From Methylobacterium goesingense (GTDB lineage: Bacteria > Pseudomonadota > Alphaproteobacteria > Rhizobiales > Beijerinckiaceae): 38,529 nucleotides of DNA. The stretch covers positions 1 to 38,529 of the forward strand of contig NZ_BPQL01000024.1 of NCBI RefSeq assembly GCF_022179225.1, given 5' to 3'. Shown one piece after another: positions 1 to 6,867 of this stretch. The translations under genes and the position numbers were made by a program. Position 1 is the stretch's first letter, and the number at the start of each line of letters is the position of its first letter. Below the pieces are notes generated by a model that saw nothing but the letters and a program-made list of their open reading frames with translations, was not told the DNA's origin and did not search any database.

Positions 1-46
1 GAAGCCGTTCTCCGGGCCGGCCTGCGGCGGCCCGGAGAACGGCTTC
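1..46. repeat. Perfect inverted repeat at the window edge (fold-back)
   Basis: Bases 1-18 are exactly reverse-complementary to bases 29-46, and the pairing extends one more base pair inward (19 with 28), leaving an 8-base loop. The repeat lies inside the MmgE/PrpD reading frame and begins exactly at base 1, so its outer end is cut by the window. The coding sense is normal up to the loop and departs from the family after it. This suggests a fold-back chimera at a contig end rather than a biological terminator. Confidence 0.8.
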
Positions 47-348
47 AGGGCCGAGACCGCAACGTCCAGGGTCTCGTGATGCGATCCGCCGATGGCGACG
101 CCGACCCAGTTCAGCACGGTACGGGTGCCCTCGCGGCGGACGGCCTCGGGTAGGTCCGCGTAGCGTGCGCCGACGATGTAGCGGGCGAGGATCCGGGTGA
201 CCTCCGGCGGCACCGCCTTCGGTTCCGCCCTGGCCTCGCCCTTCGGCTCGGGCGCTGCCTGCGCCGGCTGGATGGCGCTGCCGGTTCCCACCAGGGCGAG
301 ACTCGCCGAGCCGAGCAGGGCACGGCGGTCGATCGTCGGCACGGGCAT
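1..348 (-). CDS. MmgE/PrpD family protein, N-terminal fragment (runs off window)
   Basis: This is the 5' part of a minus-strand gene, 116 codons from ATG at 348, with GGGAGAG just upstream as ribosome site. The N-terminus has a twin-arginine-like leader (DRRALLGSASLALVG, about residues 7-21) ending near AQAA, so export is likely. The mature part (RYIVGARYADLPEAVRREG, then LNWVGVAIGGSHHETLDVAV and LKPFSGPPQA) matches the start of the MmgE/PrpD family, known for 2-methylcitrate dehydratase and related enzymes. Exported members exist but their substrates are poorly known, so I assign no reaction. The last codons before the edge (GPENGF) do not look like the family, where ATV(L/I)GR-like sequence is expected. 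They are the reverse complement of the adjacent KPFSGP coding stretch, so the final 6-9 residues are probably not real. Confidence 0.72.
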   Translation of the reverse strand, partial: MPVPTIDRRALLGSASLALVGTGSAIQPAQAAPEPKGEARAEPKAVPPEVTRILARYIVGARYADLPEAVRREGTRTVLNWVGVAIGGSHHETLDVAVSALKPFSGPPQAGPENGF

Positions 349-677
349 GGATCTCTCCCTCTGGCTTCTTGCGGCCGGCGCCCGCGTGGACGCGACCGTG
401 CCGGGCGCGCCGGGGCCGAAGCCTCGGCAGGGACCGGAACAGAGGAATAACCCGGCCGCCACGGCAGGGCTCCCGCTTTGTGCGCACAGCCCAGGGCTTT
501 TGCGCATGCGTTACAAGTCAGAAACAAGAAATCCGGTGGGAGACAGAAGTCTCGAGGCGCCCCGCAAGCGCAGGTTTTACTTTCGGTGCGTCCTCCCGTC
601 GGCGCGCGATCGGAGACATACGATCCGGCGTGCGCTCCGGTGAGCCGGCCGGCGGCGTGTTTGCTGGCTGGCCCCGG
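349..677. other. Intergenic region between the prpD-like gene and the yceI/cytochrome b561 operon
   Basis: About 330 bases (407 if the first yceI stop at 756-758 is used) with no convincing gene on either strand. It must hold the promoter of the minus-strand prpD-like gene. The stretch around 505-590 is less GC-rich than its surroundings and is the likeliest place. I see no clear sigma-70 hexamers and no T-tailed terminator for the yceI operon. Confidence 0.5.
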
Positions 678-755
678 TCAGGGCTTGGATGCGGCCTCCG
701 TCGCGGTGAGGTCGATATCGACGCCGACCTCCAGGGCGACCCACTGGCCCGAGGC

Positions 756-1247
756 TCAGGGCCCCTGTCCGACGCCGAACTGCGTGCGCACGAGGTCGAG
801 GTGGCCCACCGCCCGGGCCGTCGACCCTTCGCGGGTCAGGCGGAAGGGCAGGACCGCGTCGCGGCGGATGCCGCGGATCGTCAGGCTGCCGACCGCCTCG
901 TAGGCATCGTTGCCCTTGGCGACGAACCGCGTCGCCTCGAAGCGGGCCTGCGGCGTCGCCTTGGTGTCGAACCACTCGGCCTGGGGTAGCGAGCCGTCGC
1001 GCTGGGCGTCGCCGGTCTCGGCGCTCGCCAGATCGATGTCGACCACGGCGCGCCCGGCTTCCGGCGCGGCGGGGTCGAAGTCGATCTGCGCGGAAAAGCG
1101 CTTGAAGCGGCCCTGGAAGGGCGCGCCGACCTGGACCCCCGAGAAGCCGATCCGGCTTCGGGCGGGATCGACGGTCCAGGCGGCGGCCTCGGCGCAGGCG
1201 GGTACGGCCAGGAGGGCGACGGCGAGGGCGAAGCGGACGGCGATCAT
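756..1247 (-). CDS. YceI family periplasmic protein, probably truncated by an in-frame TGA
   Basis: YceI proteins are exported lipocalin-like beta-barrels that bind isoprenoid-type lipids and are often encoded beside cytochrome b561. Residues 1-22 form a signal peptide (ending AEAAA), followed by typical YceI sequence: WTVDPARSRIGFSG near 24-37, then ASAETGDAQRD, EWFDTKATPQARFEATRF and SLTIRGIRRDAVLPF. The open frame stops at TGA (756-758) directly after RTQFGVGQGP, where the family normally continues with Trp. Past this TGA the same frame runs 25 more codons (SGQWVALEVGVDIDLTATEA and on) to a second TGA at 678-680. That stretch is the expected last beta-strand. A single TGG-to-TGA change therefore explains the truncation, and the full gene would span 678-1247 (189 residues). 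Its ATG overlaps the cytochrome b561 stop by four bases. Confidence 0.85.
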   Translation of the reverse strand: MIAVRFALAVALLAVPACAEAAAWTVDPARSRIGFSGVQVGAPFQGRFKRFSAQIDFDPAAPEAGRAVVDIDLASAETGDAQRDGSLPQAEWFDTKATPQARFEATRFVAKGNDAYEAVGSLTIRGIRRDAVLPFRLTREGSTARAVGHLDLVRTQFGVGQGP

Positions 1248-1846
1248 GGGCGAGATCCGGACTTGAACGGGGCGCGGGGCAGCATCCGCCGGAGGGTGTC
1301 GTCGCGCAGCACGAGGTGGTGTCGCAGGGCCGCGCCGACATGCAGCAGCAGGAGGCCGATGAGGAACCAGGCGCCCCAGGCATGGACCTGCTTCAGCACC
1401 GCCTCGACGGCGGCCTTGTTCGCCAGGTCCGGCAGCACCGGCAGGTGCGGCCAGGGCAGGATGCCGTAGAGCAACGTCGGCAGGTTGAAGGGGGAGACCG
1501 AGACCACGGCCCAGCCGACCAGCGGCAGGCCGAGGAGCAGCCCGTAGAGCCCGGCATGGGCCGCGTGCGCGCCGGCCCGCTCACCGACCGGCAGGCTCGC
1601 GGGGAGCGGCGGCGGCCGGTGGGCCAGCCGCCAGCCGAGGCGCAGCAGCGTCAGGGCCAGCACCGTGACGCCGACCGACTTGTGCCACTGGTAGAGCTGG
1701 AACCGGCGCATCGGCGCCAGGTCCCCGTGCGTCATGGCCAGACCGATCGCGATCAGCCCCAGCACCGCCAGCGCGCTGAGCCAGTGCAGCGCGATGGCGA
1801 CGCGGGTGTAGCGCGGCGGGGGCGCGACGTGGACGGTCCCGATCAT
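1244..1846 (-). CDS. Cytochrome b561 family protein (YceJ/CybB-like)
   Basis: A 200-residue integral membrane b-type cytochrome of the inner membrane, expected to bind two b hemes and exchange electrons with the quinone pool. The order YTRVAIALHWLSALAVLGLI (helix 1, His ligand), FQLYQWHKSVGVTVLALTLLRLGWRL (helix 2, His ligand), a third helix near 95-115, and QVHAWGAWFLIGLLLLHVGAALRHH (helix 4, two His) is the standard bacterial b561 layout. The ATG at 1846 follows GGGAGAGCGTC. The gene sits between two yceI genes and overlaps the distal one by four bases, so the three are likely co-transcribed. This yceI-b561 linkage is common; the physiological electron donor is not settled. Confidence 0.93.
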   Translation of the reverse strand: MIGTVHVAPPPRYTRVAIALHWLSALAVLGLIAIGLAMTHGDLAPMRRFQLYQWHKSVGVTVLALTLLRLGWRLAHRPPPLPASLPVGERAGAHAAHAGLYGLLLGLPLVGWAVVSVSPFNLPTLLYGILPWPHLPVLPDLANKAAVEAVLKQVHAWGAWFLIGLLLLHVGAALRHHLVLRDDTLRRMLPRAPFKSGSRP

Positions 1847-1880
1847 GACGCTCTCCCTTCGGCGCGGTGGACGGCGAGCC

Positions 1881-2492
1881 TTACTCCTGCCGCTCGAAGG
1901 CGCCCGCGATGGTGAGGTGCAGGTCGTCGCCGATCAGCGGCACGTAGGTCTTCACGCCGAACTCGGAGCGCTTGAGCGTGCCGGTGGCCTCGAAGCCCAC
2001 GGTGACCTTCTTGTTGAGCGGGTTCACGCCGGCGCCCACGAGGGTGACGGTGAGCGTCACGGGCTTCGTCACGCCGTGCAGGGTCAGGTCGCCGGTGACC
2101 TTCGCCTTGTCCTTGCCCTCGGGGGCCACCTTCGTGGAGACGAAGGTCATCTCGGGGAACTTGGCCGCGTCGAGCCACTGCTCGCCCTTGAGCTCGCCGG
2201 TGAGCTTGGCGCTGGTCGTCATCACAGAGGCCACCGGGATTTTGATGGACAGTTTCGCGGCGGCGGGGGTCTTGGGCTGCAGTTCCAGGGTGCCCGAGAC
2301 GTCCGAGAAGCCGCCGGAATAATTCGAGAAGCCCATGTGCGAGACGGTGAAGCCGACCTGGGTGTGGCCGGGATCGACCGCGTAGGTGCCGGCCTGGATC
2401 TGGGCCGGGTCGCGGGTCGGCGGGGTCTGGGCGAGGGCCGGCGCGGCGAGCGCGAGGGTTGCGGCGATCAGCGAGGAAGAGAGACGGATCAC
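1881..2492 (-). CDS. YceI family periplasmic protein
   Basis: This is the intact yceI paralogue of the operon, about 203 residues. The signal peptide VIRLSSSLIAATLALAAPALA is followed by the YceI barrel: AGTYAVDPGHTQVGFTVSHMG, LKGEQWLDAAKFPEMTFVST, KVTGDLTLHGVTKPVTLTVT and RSEFGVKTYVPLIGDDLHL, closing normally at a TAA. I chose GTG at 2492 because CGGAG lies eight bases upstream. An in-frame GTG at 2501 (adding Met-Lys-Pro) is possible but overlaps that ribosome site. The gene is first in a minus-strand operon with cytochrome b561 and the second yceI, and divergent from a LysR gene that probably controls it. Lipid or quinone-type ligand binding is known for the family; the ligand here is unknown. 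Confidence 0.9.
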   Translation of the reverse strand: MIRLSSSLIAATLALAAPALAQTPPTRDPAQIQAGTYAVDPGHTQVGFTVSHMGFSNYSGGFSDVSGTLELQPKTPAAAKLSIKIPVASVMTTSAKLTGELKGEQWLDAAKFPEMTFVSTKVAPEGKDKAKVTGDLTLHGVTKPVTLTVTLVGAGVNPLNKKVTVGFEATGTLKRSEFGVKTYVPLIGDDLHLTIAGAFERQE

Positions 2493-2580
2493 GGGTTTCA
2501 CTCCGGGGATGCGGGCGCCAAGGATGGTGGCATCTGGGCGCCGGGTCGATGAAGCGCGAATAGGCCGCTTCCCGGTGGTG

Positions 2581-2597
2581 CGATAGCGCGCTAATCG
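2581..2597. promoter_or_regulatory. Candidate LysR operator (palindrome) in the divergent promoter
   Basis: A perfect 10-base palindrome TAGCGCGCTA (2584-2593), flanked by CGA and ATCG that extend the dyad imperfectly, lies 11 bases before the lysR ATG and about 90 bases from the yceI start. A dyad in a LysR-target intergenic region is typical of autoregulation. The assignment is inference. Confidence 0.35.
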
Positions 2598-2604
2598 GGG
2601 ACAC

Positions 2605-3609
2605 ATGGTTGCGCATCTGGAAACCTTCGCCGGAAACCTCGACGATGTCCGGGCCTTCTGCGCGGTGGTCGACCTCGGCAGCATGACCCAGGCCGGGGCC
2701 TTCCTGCGCGAGACCAAGGGCAGCGTCAGCCGGCGCGTCGCCCGCCTCGAGACGGTGCTGAAGGTGACCCTGCTCGCCCGCACCCCGCGGGCGGTCTCGC
2801 CCACCGCCGAGGGTTTGGCCTTCCACGCCCGGGCCCTGGAGAGCCTCGCCCTCCTCGACGAGGCGCTGCAGACGGCGCGGGGCGCCCGCACCCAGCCGCG
2901 CGGGCACCTGCGGGTGACGGCCTCGATCGATTTCGGGGTCGAGGTGCTGCCGGACCTCGTGGCGAGCTTCCGGGCGCGGCACCCGCAGATCACCCTCGAG
3001 CTACTCATCACCGACAGCCGCCTCGATCTCGCCGCCAACCGGGTCGACCTCGCCCTGCGCCTCGGCGGCGACCACCCCGACAGCGGCTACACCGCGCCGG
3101 TCCTCGCCGACCTGACGATCGGCCTCTACGCGGCCCCGGCCTACCTGGCGCAGCGCCCGGGCCCGACCGAGATCGCCGAATTGGCGGCGCACGACGTGGT
3201 GCTGGCCCGCGAGCGCCTCGGCGCCACGCAGATCCTCGTCTCGGACGTCGCGGGGCGGGAGGCCGGGATCACCCTGCGCCCCGCCGTGCGCGCCACAGAC
3301 TTCGCCACGGTCTTGCGCCTGACCCTGGCCGGGGCCGGGATCGGCCACATCCCGAGCCTCGTCGCCGCCAAGTCCCTGGACCGGGGCGACCTCGTGCGCG
3401 TCCTGCCCGACTGGGCGAGCCGGGGCGGGACGCTGCGCGCCGTCACCCTCGCGGGCCGCGAGCTTCCCGCGCGGGTCCGCCTGTTCCGCGAACACGTCCG
3501 GATGGAACTGGCCCGGCGGACCCCGGGCAGCCCGACGGCCGGCGTGGATCGTCCCACGCCCGTACCGGCATCGGTGGCGACCTCTCGCGAGAGTTCAGGC
3601 ACAGTGTGA
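2605..3609 (+). CDS. LysR family transcriptional regulator
   Basis: A 334-residue LysR-type regulator. The N-terminal winged helix-turn-helix (about 12-72) reads VRAFCAVVDLGSMTQAGAFL, then SVSRRVARLETVLKVTLLAR, and the substrate-binding domain covers about 98-305 (GHLRVTASIDFGVEVLPDLV, LAANRVDLALRLG, GAGIGHIPSLVA). The C-terminal ~25 residues (Pro/Ser/Thr-rich) look like a disordered tail. It is divergent from the yceI-b561-yceI operon with 112 bases between starts, the usual layout for a LysR gene and its target. The inducer cannot be read from sequence. Confidence 0.92.
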   Translation: MVAHLETFAGNLDDVRAFCAVVDLGSMTQAGAFLRETKGSVSRRVARLETVLKVTLLARTPRAVSPTAEGLAFHARALESLALLDEALQTARGARTQPRGHLRVTASIDFGVEVLPDLVASFRARHPQITLELLITDSRLDLAANRVDLALRLGGDHPDSGYTAPVLADLTIGLYAAPAYLAQRPGPTEIAELAAHDVVLARERLGATQILVSDVAGREAGITLRPAVRATDFATVLRLTLAGAGIGHIPSLVAAKSLDRGDLVRVLPDWASRGGTLRAVTLAGRELPARVRLFREHVRMELARRTPGSPTAGVDRPTPVPASVATSRESSGTV

Positions 3610-3674
3610 TCCCGGGGGGCGGCGCGCCCCGCGCGGCGGCGGTCCGGCGACGAGCGATCCGGCAGGGTGTCGGC

Positions 3675-4748
3675 ATGGTGCGAGACGAAGAAGAGGGTCA
3701 GGACTGGCGCTCGGTCAGCACCCGCGCCCTGAACCCGGAGGAACTGGCGGAGGCTCGCCAGCGCGCGCACGAGCCCGGCCGCGGCCGGCGCGCGACCGAC
3801 CCCGTCGACATCCCCAAGGCCGGCTGGCGGGACATCCTGTGGCGAGTGTTCTGGGCGATGCCGCAGGACCGGGTGCTGACCACCGCGGGGGGCGTCGCGT
3901 TCTTCGCCCTGCTGGCGGTGTTCCCCGGCCTCGTCGCGGTGGTCTCGATCTACGGGCTGTTCTCGGACCCCCACGTGATCAGCCAGCATGTCAGCCTGCT
4001 GGCGGACATCCTGCCGCCGGGCGCCCTCCAGCTGTTCTCCGACCAGTTGGTGCGGATCGCGCAGCGCAGCACCGGCTCCCTCAGCACCACCTCGGGCCTC
4101 AGCCTGCTGATCGCCCTATGGAGCGCCAATTCCGGGGTGAGCGCGCTCTTCGACGCCCTCAACGTGATCTACAAGGAGCGCGAGAAGCGCACCCTGGTCC
4201 GCTTCTACGCCACCACCTTCCTGTTCACGATCACCAGCGTGGTGTTCTTCCTCGCCTCCACCAGCGCGGTGGTGCTGCTGCCGACGATCCTCGACCGGCT
4301 CGGCTTCATGGGCGCCACCGACACCGTCCTGCAGATCGTGCGCTGGCCGGCCCTGCTTGGCGTCGTCACCCTCAGCCTGTCGCTGATCTACCGCTACGGC
4401 CCGAGCCGGAACCGGGCGAAGTGGCGCTGGGTGACCTGGGGGAGCAGCCTCGCGGCGCTGTTCTGGGTCGGCGCTTCGGGGGTCTTCTCCTGGTACGTGG
4501 CGAGCTTCGACAGCTACAACCGCATCTACGGGTCGCTCGGAGCCGGCATCGGATTCATGACCTGGATGTGGCTGTCCATCGTGATCGTGCTGGTGGGCGC
4601 CGAGATCAACTCGGAGATGGAACGCCAGACCGCCTGCGACAGCACCGAGGGGCGGCCGAAGCCCCTGGGCGTGCGCAAGGCTTTCGCCGCCGACAGCGTG
4701 GGCGCGAGCCAGGACGATGAGGACGCGGGGAGCCGGGCCCGGACCTGA
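3675..4748 (+). CDS. YihY/BrkB family inner-membrane protein
   Basis: A polytopic membrane protein of about 357 residues in the YihY/virulence factor BrkB family (once misassigned as RNase BN). After a charged, hydrophilic 50-residue N-terminus comes WRDILWRVFWAMPQDRVLTT and the hallmark AGGVAFFALLAVFPGLVAVV, then LLIALWSANSGVSALFDALN, and further helices ending FMTWMWLSIVIVLVGAEINS; six helices in all. The C-terminal 45 residues are hydrophilic. I chose ATG at 3675 (MVRDEEEGQ). A GTG at 3606 overlapping the lysR stop would add a 23-residue Arg/Gly-rich stretch unlike the family. The molecular function of the family is unresolved. It converges with xerC, with 17 bases between stops. Confidence 0.9.
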   Translation: MVRDEEEGQDWRSVSTRALNPEELAEARQRAHEPGRGRRATDPVDIPKAGWRDILWRVFWAMPQDRVLTTAGGVAFFALLAVFPGLVAVVSIYGLFSDPHVISQHVSLLADILPPGALQLFSDQLVRIAQRSTGSLSTTSGLSLLIALWSANSGVSALFDALNVIYKEREKRTLVRFYATTFLFTITSVVFFLASTSAVVLLPTILDRLGFMGATDTVLQIVRWPALLGVVTLSLSLIYRYGPSRNRAKWRWVTWGSSLAALFWVGASGVFSWYVASFDSYNRIYGSLGAGIGFMTWMWLSIVIVLVGAEINSEMERQTACDSTEGRPKPLGVRKAFAADSVGASQDDEDAGSRART

Positions 4749-4765
4749 GGCGCGGGCCCATCCTC

Positions 4766-5818
4766 TCAGGGCGGGGGCAGCGCGGGATCGCGGGGCGCGG
4801 GCCGGCGAGCTGGCGCGGTACCGGCACGGGGATGGGCCGCGTCGAAGGCCTCCATCAGGCGGGCCGCGTCGATGCGGGTGTAGAGCTGCGTCGTCGAGAG
4901 CGAGGCGTGGCCCAGCAGTTCCTGGATCGCCCGCAACTCGCCCTGGCGGGCGAGCAGGTGCGTGGCGAAGGAGTGGCGCAGGGCGTGCGGCGTCGCGCTC
5001 GGGGGCAGGCCCAGCGCGCCCCGCATCGCCGCCACCGCGTATTGGATGATCCGGGGCGAGAGCGCACCGCCCTTGGCCCCGAGGAAGAGGGGACCGTCCG
5101 GCACCAGCGCGTAGGGGCAGGCTTCGCGATAGGCCGTCACGGCCGCGCCCACCACGGGCAGCACCGGCACCATCCGGGTCTTAGCCCCCTTGCCCAGGAC
5201 CGTGAGGGTATCGATCCCGCGCCCGGGCGCATCCTTGGCCCGGAGCCCGAGGGCCTCCGAGATGCGCAGGCCCGAGCCGTACAGGAGGGCCAGCACCGCA
5301 GCGTCGCGGGCGAGGATCCAGGGTTCGCGGTCCTCGCCGGCCCGCAACTCGGGGCCGGTCATGGCGCGGGCGGCGGGAATCGGGATCGGGCGGGGCAGGC
5401 GCCGCTCCACCTTGGGCGAGCGCACGGCGCCGAGCGCCGCCACGGTGCCGTGTCCCTCGCGCTCGATGTGTCGGGCGAAGGAGCGCAGGCCCGCGAGCGC
5501 CCGCATCAGCGAGCGCCCGCCGACCCCCTCGGCCCGGCGCGCAGCCATGAAGGCGCGCACGTCCCGGGGCTTGAGGGCGACGAGGCTCGGCAAGTCGGGC
5601 GTGCCCATCCGGGCGGCGCGGTGGGCCAGGAACTGGCGCAGGTCGCGGGCATAGGCCTCGACCGTGTTGGCCGAGAGGCGCCGCTCCCGCGCGAGTTCGT
5701 CCTGCCAGGCGAGGGCCGCCTGCCTGAGACCCGCATTGCCCGGGAAGGCGAGGGAGGGCGCCGCCGGAACGGGTACGGCGGCGGACGGGTCGGTGCTCGG
5801 CGCGGGAGAAGCGGTCAT
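4766..5818 (-). CDS. xerC: Tyrosine recombinase XerC
   Basis: A site-specific tyrosine recombinase that, with XerD, resolves chromosome dimers at dif. At 350 residues it is longer than typical XerC (~300) because of a Pro/Ala-rich N-terminal tail (about 1-28) and a Pro-rich C-terminal tail. The SAM-like core-binding domain is about 30-120. The catalytic domain shows all expected residues: Arg185 (GSGLRISEAL), Lys210 (LGKGAKTR), His278 and Arg281 (HALRHSFATHLL), His304 (LLGHASLSTT) and the nucleophile Tyr313 (QLYTRI). It is not flanked by integrase-associated genes or att-like repeats, which supports a housekeeping role. The GGGGGG directly before ATG 5818 could be the ribosome site. XerD was considered; the 1-residue-different motifs and tails fit alphaproteobacterial XerC better. 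Confidence 0.9.
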   Translation of the reverse strand: MTASPAPSTDPSAAVPVPAAPSLAFPGNAGLRQAALAWQDELARERRLSANTVEAYARDLRQFLAHRAARMGTPDLPSLVALKPRDVRAFMAARRAEGVGGRSLMRALAGLRSFARHIEREGHGTVAALGAVRSPKVERRLPRPIPIPAARAMTGPELRAGEDREPWILARDAAVLALLYGSGLRISEALGLRAKDAPGRGIDTLTVLGKGAKTRMVPVLPVVGAAVTAYREACPYALVPDGPLFLGAKGGALSPRIIQYAVAAMRGALGLPPSATPHALRHSFATHLLARQGELRAIQELLGHASLSTTQLYTRIDAARLMEAFDAAHPRAGTAPARRPAPRDPALPPP

Positions 5819-5866
5819 CCCCCCATCAAGCCCGGGAGGCGTTGACGCTCCGTTGCGGAGGTCCGC

Positions 5867-6700
5867 CTACTTCAGGCGGGCGGCCGCCCAGGCGATGTGG
5901 TCGGCCATGAAGGTCGAGATGAAGTAGTACGAGTGGTCGTAGCCCTCGCGCATGTTGAGGGTCAGCGGAATGCCCGCTGCCTTGCAGGCCTCCTCCAGGA
6001 GCCAGGGACGCAGGCCGTCGTCGAGGAAGCTGTCGGCGGTGCCCTGATCGACCAGGAATTCCGAGAAGCGCTTGCCGTCCGCGATGAGCGCGGTGGCGTC
6101 GTGAGCGCGCCACGCGGCCGCGTCGGGGCCGAGGTACTTCTCGAAGGCCGGCTTCGACCAGCCGGCGGTGGAGGGCTGGGCGATCGGCGCGAAGGCCGAG
6201 CAGGACTTGAAGCGCTCGGGGTAGGTCAGCGCGATGGTGAGCGCGCCGTGGCCGCCCATCGAGTGGCCGAAGATGCCCTGGCGGGTCATGTCGGCGGGGA
6301 ATTCCTTGGCGACGAGGGCGGGCAGCTCCTCCGTCACGTAGCTCCACATCCGGTAGTTCGCGGCGTAGGGCGCCTGGGTGGCATCGAGGTAGAACCCGGC
6401 GCCGGAGCCGAACTGCCAGTTGCCCTCCTCGTCGGGGATGCCGGGGCCGCGCGGGCTGGTGTCGGGCGCCACGATGATGACGCCGTGCTCGGCCGCCGCC
6501 TTGCGGTACTCACCCTTGTCCATGACGTTGGCGTGCGTGCAGGTCAGACCCGACAGGTACCACAGCACCGGGACCTTTCCGGCCTCTGCCTGCGGCGGCA
6601 CGAACACCGCGAAGGTCATCGGGCAGCCCGTGGTCTGGGCATCGTGCTTGTAGACGCCCTGCGTGCCGCCATGGGCGCGGGCCTTCGAGATGGTTTCCAT
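5867..6700 (-). CDS. fghA: S-formylglutathione hydrolase
   Basis: A cytosolic serine hydrolase that splits S-formylglutathione into formate and glutathione, the step after FrmA in glutathione-dependent formaldehyde oxidation. The 277-residue protein is of normal length. It has LWYLSGLTCTHANVMDKGEY (oxyanion and substrate region, about 47-66), the nucleophile elbow GHSMGG with Ser147, Asp223 (DQGTADSFLDD) and His256 (GYDHSYYF). ATG at 6700 follows CAGGAGAGC and begins METISKA; an upstream in-frame start would add ten residues through the ribosome site. It lies downstream of frmA on the same strand, but 167 bases with a large palindromic repeat separate them. xerC follows 48 bases later. Confidence 0.95.
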   Translation of the reverse strand: METISKARAHGGTQGVYKHDAQTTGCPMTFAVFVPPQAEAGKVPVLWYLSGLTCTHANVMDKGEYRKAAAEHGVIIVAPDTSPRGPGIPDEEGNWQFGSGAGFYLDATQAPYAANYRMWSYVTEELPALVAKEFPADMTRQGIFGHSMGGHGALTIALTYPERFKSCSAFAPIAQPSTAGWSKPAFEKYLGPDAAAWRAHDATALIADGKRFSEFLVDQGTADSFLDDGLRPWLLEEACKAAGIPLTLNMREGYDHSYYFISTFMADHIAWAAARLK

Positions 6701-6730
6701 GAAGCTGCTCTCCTGATTGGGGCGAGGCAC

Positions 6731-6844
6731 TCTCCTCCCCCTTGCGGGGAGGAGTTGGAGGTGGGGGTGGTCGGGTGACCCTCAAGCTGCGGAGGCTGGC
6801 GGAACCACCCCCACCCTCAATCCCTCCCCACGAGGGGGGAGGGA
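6731..6844. repeat. Large imperfect inverted repeat (REP/BIME-like) between frmA and fghA
   Basis: A 41-base arm at 6731-6771 is near-complementary to a 41-base arm at 6804-6844, with a 32-base spacer. The inner 10 bases (GTGGGGGTGG / CCACCCCCAC) match exactly. Each arm also folds on itself: CTCCTCCCC (6732-6740) pairs with GGGGAGGAG (6746-6754) around CTTGC, and the distal arm has an equivalent hairpin. This organisation resembles dispersed palindromic units common in Rhizobiales genomes. Within a co-directional gene pair it could stabilise the upstream frmA mRNA or attenuate read-through into fghA; those roles are inference. Confidence 0.8.
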
Positions 6845-6867
6845 GGCAGCGTCGGCCAAGACCTGGC

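Noticed and set aside
756..758. UGA as selenocysteine in the distal yceI
   Set aside because: The family has Trp, not Cys, at this position and no SECIS-like stem was apparent just downstream; a nonsense change is simpler.
197..989. Several long plus-strand open frames opposite the prpD-like and yceI genes
   Set aside because: Arg/Ala/Pro/Gly-rich translations without family features; they mirror real minus-strand genes in high-GC DNA.
1881..3038. A 385-codon open frame that would extend the promoter-proximal yceI upstream through the lysR start
   Set aside because: The family starts at the signal peptide (GTG 2492 or 2501). The extension is low-complexity and lies opposite the real LysR HTH.
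4766..5818. xerC as a phage or island integrase with attachment sites
   Set aside because: No tRNA, direct repeats, excisionase or phage genes nearby; all Xer residues are present and neighbours are housekeeping-type.
5863..5879. CCGCCT/AGGCGG hairpin over the fghA stop codon as a terminator
   Set aside because: Only six base pairs, no T-tail, and xerC follows closely on the same strand.
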